Assembly: GCA_017871115.1 (NCBI GenBank)
Contig: JAFCIZ010000005.1
Coordinates: 5,697,501-5,761,500 of the forward strand
Direction of reading: 5' to 3'
Source of the DNA: Cunninghamella blakesleeana
Lineage: Eukaryota > Mucoromycota > Mucoromycetes > Mucorales > Cunninghamellaceae
Length of the DNA stretch: 64,000 bases
This document shows, piece after piece, positions 11,177 through 25,555 of this stretch; position 1 is the stretch's first letter; every line of letters begins with the position of its first letter. The notes under the pieces were generated by a model. It had not been told where the DNA came from. It searched no databases and was given only the letters and a program-made list of their open reading frames with translations. The position numbers and the translations under genes are program-made.

Positions 11177-13893
11177 ATGAATTTTAGTTTTGAAGGAAAT
11201 TATAAAAGTAAACGAAGTATTAATCTTGGCGGTGTCAAAACAAACGAAGATAAGAAAAGTTTATTAATCAAAGCTCAAAATGAAAGAAAAGCTCGTGAAC
11301 GTGAACGTTTAAAATTAAAAAGTGCAACAAAGATACAGGTAATAATAAAAATAGTAATATTAATAATAATTAAGAAGCAGACGAAGAAAGAAAAAGGGTA
11401 TATTACTTTATGTTATAAGCATTAACATTATATTTCATTCATTCATTTATTTTTTATACCCAATAATAATATTTATATAGGCATTTTATCATGGTCGAAA
11501 GGAAGCAGCAATTTATAATCAACAAGAATATGCTTTATTACAGCAAAATCTAATTCAGCTTACTTTGGCCGTTAAACAGCAATATGAAACAGTAGATAAC
11601 GCCAGTAAGGCTATTTGTGATAATATTGTAGTTTGTATACGTCAACTTTTACTTTTGTGTCACAATCCCGAAAAGCTACCATTTTACTATGTGATGATTA
11701 ACGAAATAAGTCAGCTTTTATTATTGAAAATAAATATACATGGTATCAACGATATAACGACGATGGAGCTTTTACTCAGGGAGAATCAATATGACCTCGA
11801 CACAAAAATTTGGTTACTCGTTTTACTAATAGAAAAGATATTTTTACCAACAATTGAGAAACAAATAACGTAAGTGAATATACAAGTCGATGATTTAATT
11901 TTATCATTAAATAACTGACCTTCATGATAACTTTAAATATTAACTTTTCATTTTGATATATAAATTGTATTTAATAGCTTCGTACCTGATATACCTACAA
12001 CTGTCAATATAATTCACTGTCTTCAATACATGTTAAACGCAAGATCATATGATAATGTATTCGATATGAATTCCAATCCAACTTCTAAATCACATGAAGT
12101 GTATATTCGCATTATGTCACATTTGATATTGAAGGGGCGACTTTTTAATTTAATACATACAATACTATATCAACAGCTTGTACTAAATAATAAAAACAAT
12201 ATGTACATGGGAGATGATAATAATAATGTTACAATGGATATGTCTTCCGATAATATTATTAAAGCGACGATAGATTTATTAATAATATGTCTCGAAAACC
12301 TCAACCCACCATATGAATACACTCCATCTACCATTTCCTCTTTTAGACCAATTAATAAACCAGTATTTTATTCATTTAGTCAATTTAGTCAATCATCAAC
12401 TACCACCCCAAAAGATAAAGAAAATAACTCTCCTCTATTACTCTCCAGGTCTATTGTAATGGATATATTTATTAAAAGTATTTTATGCATTCCATTCCTT
12501 TTAGACACCAAATATAGTGAATACTTATTAAATACTTTTATTACAAAATTACCTTTTGATGAATTTTTAAACGCTATTACTTTATATTATCAAGATAAAA
12601 ATAACTCATCACTGGACTTGAACTTATCAGCAGGACTATTAGTTAACATCACAATAATTGGAATGAATTTATCTAATAAACAACTTAGTAATCACTTGGT
12701 AAATATTCCATATCAGTATATATATTAATGCATATATATTATTTATTAATTTATTTATTTATTAATTACAACGATATTTATTATTATTAATATTATTATT
12801 TAATTTTTTACTTAGATTTTATTTTCCAAAGTACTTCAATTACTATTATATAATTTGCCTCCAGACTATTTAATTAATACTTCCACGAATAACGATCGTA
12901 CCATAGAAACCAAAAATTGTAAGTTTATATATATAATTACTTATAATCCATGAATAATTATTATTCCAAAAAAAAATTTTTTTTATGTAATTAATTTAAT
13001 ATATATATATATATATATGTTTAATATTATTAGATAGTGATTCCGAAGACTCTGATATGGACGAAGATAGCATGAATATAGATCAACATTATGAAAATAA
13101 CTCCTCTAATATTATAAATAAACAGATAAAATATAGATTATCTGAATTATTCAACGATGAAAATCTTGGTAGACTTTTACAACAATTTGTGGATATGACC
13201 TTTGAACAATGTATACAACAAGAGCAACTGCTTGAAAAACAACCAAAAAATTCACAATTATCATCTTTCATAGGCTCAATGGCAAATTTGATTATCACCC
13301 TCCTTACTCGATGGCCATCAAAAAAGGATACAATTTTAAATAATCTATTATATTCTCATCGTGACCGTACTGAAACAAATGTAAAGAAAGATCTACCACT
13401 TTTACAATGCCTATGGATCTCATGGCTTAGTAATAATAAATGCAGCATATTTGATGAATCTAAGGTGAATATAATGGATCACTTAGCAGAAGCAGTGGAC
13501 ACTATTTTAGGTAATAAATGGTGATTGAATATGTATACTATATTATTTTAAATAGTTCATCAATTATACTCATATTCATTATTATTATTATTATTATTAT
13601 TATTCTAGATTCAGATGTAGTTGAAAGCTGGTCTTTATTATATCTTATTTGTGATATGTATCTTAGGTTATTGTTTACTATTGGTGATGATGAATTTTAC
13701 GATAAATCAGCTAATCATAATCAGTTAACTCTTACTCAAGTAATACAATTAAGTGGATATTTAAAGGTAAATACACATAATATATATATATATATATATA
13801 TTCTTTTCTTATTAAAGAAATGAATGTCAAAATAACAATGTAATATTCCCAATTTATTAAATTGTTTTTATTTTTTATTCTATTTTGTCTTTG

Positions 13894-13929
<36 letters not shown>

Positions 13930-16221
13930 CGTATAGAATATTGCATTTGTATTATTTTGGTGTACAAATAAATTAGATGTCAACTTTACACTTGGAGCAA
14001 GCGGTATCAAAATTCGTCAATTACGACATATTGTTACTACATTGTTACAGCAAATACATATGCGAGAGTAAGTTTATATTATATTTATTATGGTTATCAG
14101 TATTAAGTATATATATTATTTATTAAAATATATATATTTTTTTTAGTTCAAGAAGGCCATTTTGTCTTGATGGTCATTGGTTAATTAAAGGTTTGGATAC
14201 TGAAAGCTTTTCAAGCGCAGTAGTAGCAGAAGAATATGCTTTAGAAAATAATGATTTAGATAATAACGAAGGAAATTCAATAAACGATGGTGATCATATG
14301 TCTCCTTCTCCTTTCCAGCGTCGCCGACAACAACATGCTAAACAAATATCTAAAGCAAGATTGGCCGCGATCAGTCCACGCCTTGGGTTACTTAATAATA
14401 TTCCATTCGTTATCTCTTTTGAACATCGTGTACAAATATTCAGACTCTTTGTAGAAAATGATAGAAAACGAAATGATCTTTTTGGTATGCTACGTCCTTT
14501 CGCTCATGTCGAAATTCGCCGCGACCATGTTTTTGAAGATGGCTATAATAAACTATATGCACTTGGAAGTGATCTGAAAAAGAAAATATCAATTACATTC
14601 ATCGATGCATTTGGTTTAGTGGAAAGTGGAATTGATGGAGGGGGTGTGTTTAAAGAATTTATAACAAGGTACTACAAGTGTATAAATTAATGAAATTATA
14701 AAGTTTAAAAAATAAAAATAAAAATAGAGAAAAAGAATAGATACAATAATTGCATTACTAATATTAATAATTATTGTTATTATATTTAAATTTAAATTTA
14801 AAACTATAGCCTCAGCCGCGATGCTTTCAATACTGAATATGGGTTATTTTCTGCAACACCAGATCAATTATTATATCCTAATCCTAGCTCATTTGCTACA
14901 GATGGTACATATATATATACACTCATATACAACTTATAAATTGATTGAACCTATAAAGTTCATCTAATTAATACATCAATTTATTTATCTATCAATTTAT
15001 AGGCACACAACTATCCTATTTTCAATTTATTGGCCTTATTATTGGCAAAGCTTTGTACGAAGGTATACTGCTTGATGTTGCATTTGCAGATTTCTTTTTG
15101 AAAAAAGGTCTTGGAAAAATGAATTACTGTAAGTTTCATAAAGAAATATTATAATTATTTATTTTGATATTATTATTTTAATTAATAATATATATGTATA
15201 TGTATATATTTAAAAAAAAAAAAAAAAAAAAAAATGAAAATATAGTGGATGATTTGCCTTCCTTGGATCCGGATTTATATAAAGGGCTAATTCAAGTTAA
15301 AAATTTTGATGGAAATGTGGAAGATTTATGTTTGGATTTTACGTTAACTTCTAACGGTAAAATAATAATAATAATAATATTTATAATACAAGAAATTAGA
15401 GTAGGTATTTTAATAATCACATAATAATTTATTTTTTTTTATTGATTGTATTTAGATGCAAATAAATCTACTACAATTGATTTATTACCAAATGGAAGCA
15501 ATATTCAAGTTACAAACGAAAACAGGATTAAATATGTTTACTTGGTAGCCAATTATAGACTCAATATGCAAATTGCCAAACAAAGTAGAGCCTTTTTCTC
15601 TGGTTTATCGACTATTATTGATACTAAATGGTTACGGATGTTTAATCAGGTATTATTATTATTATTTAATTGTTTTTTAAGTTAATTAAAATATATTTAT
15701 GCATACACATTATTTATTAATTTAAAAATTCTTTTTAAAAATCAACAGCAAGAATTACAAGTAATGTTGGGCGGAGCATCTGTACCAATTGATGTGGATG
15801 ATTTAAAACAAAATACAGTATATGCTGATTTTGGTGAAATGGATCCAACAATACAATACTTTTGGGAAGCATTATATAGTTTTACAAATGAACAACGTAT
15901 GAAATTAGTGAAATTTGTTACATCATGTTCTAGACCACCACTTTTGGGGTTTAAAGAACTTCAACCAAAATTCTGTATTCGACGTGCTGGGCATGATGAA
16001 TCTCGTTTACCAACAAGTTCAACATGTGTCAATTTGCTTAAATTACCTAGCTTCAGTAGCTATACCGTTTTAAAAGAGTAAGCTCATTTATTCTAATATT
16101 TATTTTTCAATTGATAGTATATAATAGAATAATTAATTTATTTTCCGTTTATATTTATTATTTTTATTATAGAAAACTATTGTATGCTATTAATGCTGAT
16201 GCAGGATTTGATTTATCATAA
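11177..16221 (+). CDS. HUL5: HECT E3 ubiquitin ligase HUL5/UBE3C
   Basis: Proteasome-associated HECT ligase that extends ubiquitin chains. Fourteen exons: 11177-11338, 11481-11869, 11978-12698, 12816-12918, 13034-13510, 13609-13766, 13937-14067, 14147-14668, 14810-14904, 15003-15128, 15246-15356, 15456-15649, 15749-16077, 16173-16221 (1188 aa). The N-terminus MNFSFEGNYKSKRSINLGG and an IQ-like motif (SATKIQ/AFYHGRKEA, split by intron 1) are the UBE3C signature. The HECT domain covers the last ~350 residues: FGLVESGIDGGGVFKEF, FQFIGLIIGKALYEGILLD, FVTSCSRPPLLGFKELQP, and the catalytic Cys1156 in TSSTCVNLLKLP, 32 residues before the end. The middle third is poorly conserved. UBE3B was considered, but it lacks this N-terminal signature. 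Confidence 0.95.
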
Positions 16222-17513
16222 ACCAGGTTTTATTTTACTTTTATTTTTTTATATCTATACCCTACTTTATATTTTTTATTTTATTTTATTTTATTTTAAT
16301 ATAAACATATATGTTTTCAATTAATTTCTAGGTAAGTATTTGATGGTGTAAGAATAATTTTACTTTAATTTATTTTTTGCGCGAATTTAATCTTAAAACA
16401 CATTTACTATTTTAAAATTAATATTTCACAATTTTACAAAATATCGCATAAGATTACTTGGTAAAATAAAGATAAACACAAAATAAAAATTAGTATATAT
16501 TGGATATAGATAATATTTATACATGCCAATATAACTTAATATTAGTATTAATTTAGTGAAAATATTGGAGTACAGTATAATATGATGTTGGAGTGTTTGC
16601 ATAATAATAATAGAAAATTACAGCCATCAACTATAGGATGATGAGAACATAAAAATAAAGAACTAAAGCTGAATGTAAATTATTTTATTTAGAATAAAAA
16701 TAAAAAAAAACAACTTATTGGCTAATTGATTGATGTATCATTATCATTGTTAACACTGTTTAAAAAAATATTTAATGATGTTTATTACTCTTTTCATATG
16801 AATAATATAGTTAGCTGTAAATATGGCCCAAAGAAAAAATAAAATAAATATATATTTTGAGCTTAATAATAAACACAAGTATATATTTTATTTAATAAAA
16901 AAAAAACTTTTTCCTTTTGATCATATTTTATCTCATGAAGAAAGGAAAAAAATACACAACATTTTAATTTTTTTTTTATATTACCGGATTTTATTTATCA
17001 CTTTTGCATTGTTATAGTATTACAGTACTATACCATTTATATTACCATTATATTTATAAAATATTTATTATAATAGTTGGATGTTGAGTAAAATTGTGAA
17101 ATAAACATCTTATATATATATCACCTACATATTTACTATTTCTAGTTCAAACTTCATTACAACATTATTTAATCTCAGCTAGCGATTTCATTTTTGTTTA
17201 ATAAAAAGAAATACCTTGGCACTTTTAAATTTTGATCGTTTATATTAATATTCATGATGATATTCTTGATAATGTTGTATTTTCTGTCAATATGTATATA
17301 TATATATATACAACATAAATTTTGGGAAATAAAAAAATGCCAGAATTTTTAGCACCATTCGCTAAAAATATAAAAAGCATTAAAGTTCGAAAAAGAAGGA
17401 CGGGGTTTAAATTTTGATTTTTTAAAATAAAAGCAAAAAAGAGCCTACTCTTTTTACTTTTTTCTCATCTCGAACTTTTTTTTAAAAAATTCATTGGAAA
17501 AGAAAAAGAAGAT
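16222..17513. other. Intergenic region, 1.29 kb, no gene recognised
   Basis: AT-rich with degenerate Lys/Ile/Phe open frames only. A TTTTTTGCGCGAAT sequence at ~16373-16386 resembles an E2F site but is over 1.1 kb from the next start codon. Confidence 0.5.
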
Positions 17514-18647
17514 ATGTCTTACTCTAAAAGTAAGGAATATATTAATTTATACAGATATTTAATTATTTTTATAATAGTTAGCGAAAATACATTGATATGA
17601 TGATTACTTAATGCTAATATTTTATATATATTTTATATAATATTTATATAAATACAGAATACACTTTTGCACCTCTACCTTATACCAATCGTGGTGAATC
17701 TATTAAGCTTGGCACTGATCCCAAAGGCAAAAATTTCTTATATACCAATGGAAGATCTGTTTTTATCCGTGACATTGAAGTAAAAACAACAGTTTATTTA
17801 TTTATTATATAAAATTTTAAAAAAAACGCGGTCGTGTAATGGTTTACAGATAATAACATACATATATTCTTTTTAAATATATTTAAAATAACTTATAGAA
17901 CCCTACTTTAGCTACGGAATATGTTGGTCACAACGCTCAAACTACCGTTGCAAGATATAGTCCAAGTGGTTTTTACATTGCTTCTGGAGGTATATAAACA
18001 TAATAGCTATATTTATATAGATATTCTATATAACTATGAGCATAAACTAAAAGATAGAAACATGAATACATATTTTATTTAAATTAGATGTTCACGGTAA
18101 CGTTCGTATTTGGGATACTGTTGGAGAAGAAAACATTTTAAAAAGCGAAATCCGACCTATATCAAATAAGATTTCTGATATCGCTTGGGATAGTGAAAGT
18201 AAACGTATTATAGCAGTTGGTGATGGCAAAGAGAGGTATATATATATATATATATATATTCTTTTATAAAAATTATAATTAAAATAAATAGAGTATTCAT
18301 AAATACGATAACAATGGTAATAATATTAAATAATATTTGTATATATATTATTCGTATTTGTGTAGATTTGGTCACGCCTTTTTATTTGATACACTCTCTT
18401 CTGTTGGTGAAATCACTGGCCATTCTAAAGTGATTAATAGTGTTAGTATCCGTCAACAAAGACCTTTCCGTGCTGTTACTGCTTCTGATGATATGACTGT
18501 CTCCTTTTTCCATGGTGTACCATTCAAATATAATAAAACCATTCGTGATCATACTCGATTCATTCATGCCGTAGAATTCTCTCCTAATGGCGATTTCTTT
18601 GTTAGTGTTGGTGCTGATGGAAAGGTATAAACAACAATATCATCTAC

Positions 18648-18687
<40 letters not shown>

Positions 18688-20232
18688 GCTTTAAAGGTTA
18701 TTAATAGTATCGTTATTTTATTTACTTATCACAAATATTGTTTTATACTTTTTATTATTTTGCTAGATCTTTTTATATGATGGTAAAACTGGTGATAAAG
18801 TTGAAGAATTAAATGTTGATGATGGTCACAATGGTGGTATTTTCTCTGTTTCTTGGTCTCCCGATAGTACTCAAATTTTAACATCTTCTGCTGATTGCAC
18901 CGCCAAGGTCTGGGATATCAATGCCAAGAAAGTAATCAAGTATGTTTGAATATAAAAATAGATGCATATACTATAGATGAATAAATATGTTTATAAACTT
19001 AATTTCAAAATTGATTCTAATTCTATTTTTTTACATTTACCTTAGTACCTTTGAATTTGGATCATCATCTGTAGAAAATCAACAAGTCGGCAACTTATGG
19101 CAAAATGACTGGCTTATTAGTACTTCATTATCTGGTGAATTTAATTATCTTGATAAAAACAGTGGAAAAGTATCAAGAACAATTGATGGACATAGCAAAG
19201 CAATCACTTCCTTGGCTGTTACCCCTGATGATACGTTATTAACCGGATCTTATGATGGTAGAATATATAGTTGGTCTTATGGTAAAGATACCGATCATAC
19301 TCAAGCTGTTCGTTTAGATGGTGAAAATCACTCTAATCAAGTTACTTCATTAGCCGTTGGTGATGGTTCAGGTGTATCATCTTTCTTCTCTGTAGGCATG
19401 GATGACACTCTTCGTAAAGGTGATGCAGTAACAAAGAAATTCGACAATAAAACTATTTCTACTGGTACTCTTCCAAAATCTCTATCTGTTACATCTGATG
19501 CTCAAGTGGTTGCCGTGTCTACAGTCAATAATGTACAACTTTATGATAGTGAATTGAAAAAGTTAGGACAAGTTGATGATCTCGGCTTTACACCAACTTC
19601 GGTAGAAATTGATCAAAAAGGCGAAAAAGTATTTGTTGGTGGCGATGTAAGTTTATTTTTATTTCTTTCATTTTATTTCATTTTATTTTTGAGAGGGGAG
19701 GAAAAAAGTAATATATACTTAAAAAATATATAAATCATTTATTAATATATAAATATTGTTATTACTTATTATTATTGTTATTATTTAGGATAATAAAGTA
19801 CATGTATATGATCGTAAAAATGGAGAATTAGTATCTAAAACAGAATTAACCAATAATTCCGGTAGTATTACAGCTTTAGCATCCCATCCTACTGAAAATC
19901 ATTTATTAGCCGTTGGTGATAGTGTTGGTAAAATTTATGTTTATGATATCACCACTTCAACACCTACCATCAGATCATGGGTGTTCCATTCAGCTCGTAT
20001 CACTTCATTAAAATGGTCAGCATGTGGTAAATTTTTGGTTAGTGGAAGTATCGATACTAACATTTATGTATGGAATCGTGAGGCTCCTTCCAAGAAAGTA
20101 GCTATTAAGAATGCTCACGTAGATGCTGTAAATTCTGTTTCATTTTTAAATACCTCCAAAGATGAATTACAAGTTGTTAGTGTCGGTCAAGATGCTGCCG
20201 TTCATATTTACTCCATCACCAAACCAGAATAA
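17514..20232 (+). CDS. AIP1: Actin-interacting protein 1 (AIP1/WDR1), WD40 protein
   Basis: Partner of cofilin that promotes actin filament disassembly in cortical patches. Exons: 17514-17529, 17658-17779, 17899-17989, 18088-18235, 18366-18624, 18767-18939, 19046-19646, 19789-20232 (617 aa, normal for the double seven-bladed propeller). The N-terminus [18 protein letters not shown] and repeated WD/GH dipeptides support it: [46 protein letters not shown]. The first exon is only 16 nt, so MSYSK is encoded before the first intron and the start depends on that splice. The ending [12 protein letters not shown] matches the family terminus. Confidence 0.94.
18650..18684 (+). repeat. (TA)n microsatellite in AIP1 intron 5
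   Basis: About 32 nt of TA repeat inside the intron at 18625-18766. Confidence 0.85.
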
Positions 20233-20580
20233 ATAGAATCAAAAATACCTGGCTTATATTTTTTATATTTCCCACCATTCACCATTTTTTTATTTTATTT
20301 TATTTTGTTTAAACAATGTATTCTTCTATCTTTATTTATTTAAATACTGTACCCTCAAAATCATTATTTTTGTTTTAAAGAAAAAATAAATATATAAATT
20401 AGAATGGAAAGTATATTTTGTTTTATGCACCATAATTTTTTTCAAAAAAATTTGATCAGACTTTTTAGCCAATAAGGATTTTCAGTTGCGGAGACTAAAA
20501 AAAATTTTTCTTTGAATAACTGAGCAAGAGTTATTTTCTCTCTCTTTTTTCTTTCTCTTTTTTTATCTCTTTAAATCACG
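20233..20580. other. Intergenic region with eS19 promoter
   Basis: A 348-bp spacer. AGCCAATAAGG at ~20467 is a CCAAT-like motif ~110 bp before the eS19 ATG, and a strongly pyrimidine-rich leader (TCTCTCT...) immediately precedes the start, as is common in ribosomal protein genes. Confidence 0.5.
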
Positions 20581-21463
20581 ATGGCTGGTATCACTGTCAA
20601 GGATGTCAATCCTCATGGTAAATAGAAACTTTTGAACGATAACAATATTATTATTATTATTTGTACATGTTTATGGATATATTATGGATTTGGGATTTAT
20701 ACTTTTTGATATATTTATAAAAGATTATCTTTTTAAAAATTGTCCTTTTTTTTTTTTACAACCATCTCAACCTTTTTATACAATTCTCTTTTAAATACTA
20801 TTGTTACTATATAAGCATCCTTTTACTATTCTACTTTATTTTTTTTTATTTATTTATTTATTTTTTTAAAAAAAAAAAAAAGGATATATAATGTTTACAT
20901 ACTTTATATACAACACCTATTCATTATTATATCTATTAATGTATCTATTATTATATAACTAATACTGGGAAAAAAAGTGGCTTGGTTTTAATTTTTTTTT
21001 TTTTGTCAAGTATTAATTTTAAATTTTTTTACATTCTCTTTTTTTTCTATTATTAAATGATTTAGCCTTTATCAAGGCTTATGCTGCCTATCTTAAGCGT
21101 ACTGGTAAGCTCGAAGTCCCTAAATGGGTTGATTTAGTCAAGACTGGTACTTTCAAAGAATTAGCTCCTTATGACCCCGATTGGTATTTCATCCGTGCTG
21201 CTTCCGTTGCTCGTCATATCTACATCCGTAAAAGCGTTGGTGTAGGTGCCTTAAACAAGGTTCATGGTGGTCGTGTTAACCGTGGTTTCCGTCCTTCTCA
21301 TCATGTTGATGCTTCCGGTTCCGTTAATCGTAAAGTATTACAATCTTTAGAAAAAATTGGTGTTCTTGCTAAGGATAAGAAGGGTGGTCGTAAAATCACT
21401 CAAGATGGTCAACGTGATTTGGATCGTATTGCTATGACCTTAGCTTCTGAAGATGACGAATAA
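20581..21463 (+). CDS. RPS19: 40S ribosomal protein eS19 (RPS19)
   Basis: Small-subunit ribosomal protein needed for 18S rRNA 3'-end processing. Two exons, 20581-20617 and 21066-21463, give 144 aa, the normal length. Landmarks are GITVKDVNPHAFIKAYAAYL (joined across the intron), ELAPYDPDWYFIRAASVARH, and IYIRKSVGVGALNKVHGGRV. GC-ending codons are more frequent than in neighbours, as in eL21. The single intron is unusually long for this window (448 nt) and interrupts codon 13; it is AT-rich, and I found no snoRNA C/D box pair in it. Confidence 0.97.
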
Positions 21464-22329
21464 AAATATACATATATATAATAAATCATTCTTCTCTCTT
21501 GCTTTTTTTGAAAAAAAAATTATATATACATATTATTATTATTATTATTATTGTTATTATTATTATTATTATTATTATTTATATATATAAAAAATGATTA
21601 TAAATAATTCATTCATTTTTTTTCGATCCTTTTTTTATCGCTGCATGTTAGAAAAAAAAAAATGAAAAAAAAAAAAAAAAACTCTTGAAGTTTATCAAAA
21701 AAAAATAAAAAAACTGAAAACTCTTTTTTCGACCCCACTTACCTACATTTCTTTTTTTTTTTAAGGATTTTTGAGATACAAAAGAAAAAAATATTAAAGC
21801 TGATCACCATTCAAATATATGCATAACTTTTTTTAGTGCCTCTTTTATTATTATTTATATACATGTTTTCATTTTTTTTTTTTTTTGAAAAAATAAAATT
21901 GCATGATTTCATAAAAAAAAAAAAGATAAAACAGTTTAAATTGTTATGGATAAAGCTTTTTTTTTGTTGTTAGTTTTGTATAAATAGATAAGATCAAAAA
22001 AGTAAAGTATAAGTGTATCAAAAGTTAATAATAATAAAAAAAAAAAATAGGTAATTTGTAAATAATAAAAGAAGAGAAAAAATGGGTATTGAGTATTTTT
22101 TTGTAAATAAAAATAGTAATAGTAATAATAATGAAAATAAGTAATAGTATAAAGATAAAAAGATATATATAAATATAACATATATGAATATAACAATAAT
22201 AATAAGAAAAAAAAAAAAGAAAAAAAAAGGTACAAATAATAAATATATCAAAAGTAGAGGGTAAAAAAAATACTAATCATAATAATCATAATAATCATAA
22301 TATCATAATAATCATAATAATTATTTCAA
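21464..22329. other. Convergent intergenic region, low complexity
   Basis: 866 bp between the ends of RPS19 (+) and the STE20 kinase (-). It has (ATT)n at ~21533-21580, long A runs at 21650-21682 and (AATCAT)n near 22274-22320. Open frames here are Tyr/Phe/Leu-rich translations of repeats and not credible genes. Confidence 0.6.
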
Positions 22330-24351
22330 TTAGGCATGAATAGGAAATACTTGTTGAACTAAAGAAGCTAAATCAGATTTCTTTGCACATTTTAAGTGAT
22401 CTTGAGATACAAATTGACGAATGCTCTATAAAAAATTAAAAGTAAATATAAATATATATAAGAATTAATATTAAATATAGAATGGTTATCATATAAGGGG
22501 AGTTACATAATTAAGGGACAATTAGACCCATTCATCTGCCCATATACATTATATTATTTTATACTATTAAAAAAATAAAAATAAAAATAAAAACTTACAG
22601 CAAGGACATCTTTAGCCATAGGACGATCATCAGCATCTGCATCAAGTATCCATTCTATTAAATTGACCATGGTTGTAGAAGGTGTAGCAAAATTAAAGGT
22701 AGGAGGTTTTCCATAAAGAATTTCACGATAAATATCTGAACTATTTTCTAAATAATATAATGGTGGTACTCTATCCATCATTTCTATCATTGTAATGCCT
22801 AATGACCAAATATCAACATTTTCTGTATAAGGTGATTCTGCTACTACTTCAGGAGCCATCCACTATTTTTTTTTTAAAAAAAAAAAGAAAAAAAGATCGG
22901 CGGATTAATATATATTTGTTCTTATAAGCTAATTATTGTATATATTTTTTATTTTACTTTAGCAGTTCCAAGTCTTGAAGAATTTTGAACACTTAAAGGT
23001 GTAGCCAAACCAAAATCAGCCAACTTCACTTGACCTTGATGTCCTAATAAAATATTTTCACATTTCACATCACGATGCATATAATTTTTGGAATGTAAAT
23101 AAACTAAACCTTCTAAACACTGTACGATATATAATAATTATAGTTATAAAAAATAGTGATGTTAGTAAAATAAAAAATAAAAAAATAGAATTATCCCTTT
23201 TATAATGATTATCCCCTTAAATAAAAAGGAAAAAGGAAAAAGGAAAAAAAATTGTTTAATTTTATTTTTATACCTCTTTAGCAACAAATACAGTCATGGC
23301 TTCAGATAAACCGACAGTAGTATTATATAATAAGCCAAAGACAGAGCAAGCCATTAACTCCATGGCCATCCATAAATGATCACCATAAAGACAAGCTTCT
23401 TGAAGTTGAATTAAATTATCATGAGTTAAACAACCCATAATACGTAATTCACGTAAGACATAAGTATGATGATGGGTATCATGGTCTTCGATAAAACATC
23501 GTTTTATAGCTACTGAAGATTGATGTTTTCTTGTTCCTGTAGATGATGATTTTTTAATTGCACGTATTACTGCACCATTTGCACTAAAAATAATAACATG
23601 GTGAATAAGTAAATAATGAATATAAATTAATAAATGATGATGATGATCTTTTATTAAGTGATGATTAGGTAGATAGATATTTAAAAAAAAAAAAAATGAT
23701 GAATAGATATTTACCCACTTCCTACTTGTTCAGTTCCAGTATAATATTCGCGAGGATTAATATCCAAGATTTTCATTCTAGGTAAAACTTTTCGGAGTTT
23801 AGCATCGAATTCAGCATGTCGTTTAGGTGGTTTTCTTATAGGTGGCGGTAATGGGAAAAAATCAGGTGCTTTACCAACATAAACCCATGGTACCTGAAAA
23901 TATGAAAATTTTTTTTAAAAAAAAAAAGATGAATATTAATATTAAAGAACCTTTTTCCTTTTATTTGCTTCATTATGCTGATTTTTTTTTCTTTATATTT
24001 AATAATGTTGTATGATGATGATGAATGATTATTTATATTATATTTTACCTTTATATTATTATTATTAGATAAATCTAGTTTTTTATTATTTTTATCATCA
24101 GGTGGAGGAGTAGGTTGTTTTGGTTGTAATTGTTGTTTTTGTTTCCAACATTCTTGTATGATATCAGGCATTTCCCAAGAACCAGGAGGACGCCATGGTA
24201 CTTTTTTTACTGGAGAAGGAGGAGTCATAACAACAGTAGTTGCTGAAGATAAACGTCGAGAATTCATTTGTTGTGGAGATGATGACGGTGGTGTTGGTAT
24301 ATCAAAAGTGGCTCGAGTGGTTATTGTGTTAATAGTTGGCATAGGCATCAC
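22330..24351 (-). CDS. STE20-family serine/threonine protein kinase
   Basis: Minus-strand exons: 24049-24351, 23715-23893, 23274-23583, 22958-23119, 22599-22862, 22330-22425 (437 aa). A full kinase domain occupies the C-terminal two thirds: glycine loop VGSGANGAV, Lys in SSVAIKRC, catalytic loop [19 protein letters not shown], then [22 protein letters not shown], with the splice between TAK and WMA. The order and the WMAPEV motif are those of STE20/PAK/GCK kinases. The ~100-residue N-terminus is Pro/Ser/Thr/Gln-rich ([12 protein letters not shown]). I see no CRIB/PBD, so a Cdc42-binding PAK is not supported; a GCK-like or lineage-specific STE20 kinase fits better. Likely role is cytoskeletal or MAP-kinase signalling, by inference from family only. 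Confidence 0.88.
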
Positions 24352-24403
24352 AACATTTATTGATATTGATTATTATTAACTTTTATTTAATATGTATCTT
24401 CCC

Positions 24404-24449
<46 letters not shown>

Positions 24450-25466
24450 TATTATATAATATATTATTATTTTTTACTTTTTGTAATGATAGTTTTGTAT
24501 ATGAAAAAAAATATACAAAAAGTAAATAAAAAGAGAGAGAGAGGGAAAAGAAAAAAAAGAAAAAGAAAAAAAAAGAAAAAAGGGTATCAAGAAAAAAAAA
24601 TAAAAAAGATTGATATAAGATGTATCTTTTTAAAGATGTAAAGATGATTCAATAATAAGGGCAATAGTAATAATATATAAAATATTATTATATATACACC
24701 TTTATAGAGATATAAAGAAGAAAGAGAAGAAGAAGAAAAAAGGAAGTTTAGGATATTATAATAAGTGTAACGAAACAATAAAGGAGGAGAAAGAAAAAGA
24801 AAAGAGAAAAAAAAAAGAGAGAGAGAGAGAGAGAGAAAAAACTTAAAAATCTTTTTTTTAGCAAAAAAAAAAAAAGAGCGGCAAAAAAAAAAAAAATCCA
24901 TCTCTTAACTCTCTATTTTTTTCTTTCTCTCACTAAACATATAAACGAATCCCCAAATCAGTGATAACAAACTTTATATAAATTGAAGCACTTTCCACTC
25001 TTGTACCATCTAAAAAAAGTTTTTTTTATTTTTTATTTTTACGCCCAACGAAATAACTACAACACTAATAAAAAAATACCTGGTTACTGTTACACAACAT
25101 CTTTTTCAATTTTTCTTCTTTTTTGTCAAATAATAATCTTATATCCCCTCGAGGGGATTCTTTTTTTCTTTACTTTCTCTTTTCTTATTTCAAGCGCTGT
25201 GTATATAAACTATTCAAAAAAATAAGAGGAGTAATGATAATAACAATAACATATGTATATAATAAAATAAATACTTTTATACAAAATAAATAAAGATAAA
25301 TATATATAAAAACTAATCCTAAAAGTAGAAGTAATATGTATAACAAATAAGGAAAAAAGGGAGGGGAAGAATCTTTTAATCATTGGTTTAAAAAAAAAAG
25401 AAAGAGAAAGTAACCTATTTAACTGTTTTTTTTTTTTTTATTATTATAGTTGTTGTTATTTATAAA

Positions 25467-25504
<38 letters not shown>

Positions 25505-25555
25505 AGAGGGGAATTCATAGGAGATACGTACGTACGTAGTTTTTTTTTTTTTTTA
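24352..25555. other. Kinase promoter and 3' spacer, microsatellite-rich
   Basis: 1.2 kb on the 5' side of the STE20 kinase, ending at the stop codon of the next minus-strand gene. It has (TA)n at 24414-24446, purine tracts at ~24535-24600 and 24720-24850, and a perfect (GA)n near 25472-25501. No gene recognised. Confidence 0.55.
25472..25501 (+). repeat. (GA)n microsatellite
   Basis: About 15 uninterrupted GA dinucleotides just beyond the 3' end of the minus-strand gene. Confidence 0.9.

Noticed and set aside
20618..21065. snoRNA inside the long RPS19 intron
   Set aside because: No C (RTGATGA) and D (CTGA) box pair or H/ACA hairpins seen.
21936..22251. Open frames of ~77-99 codons on the minus strand
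   Set aside because: Tyr/Phe/Leu-only translations of A-rich microsatellites, with no normal residue mix.
23836..24351. PAK kinase with Cdc42-binding CRIB domain
   Set aside because: The N-terminal exon has no ISxPxxxxHxxH motif, so only STE20-family membership is claimed.
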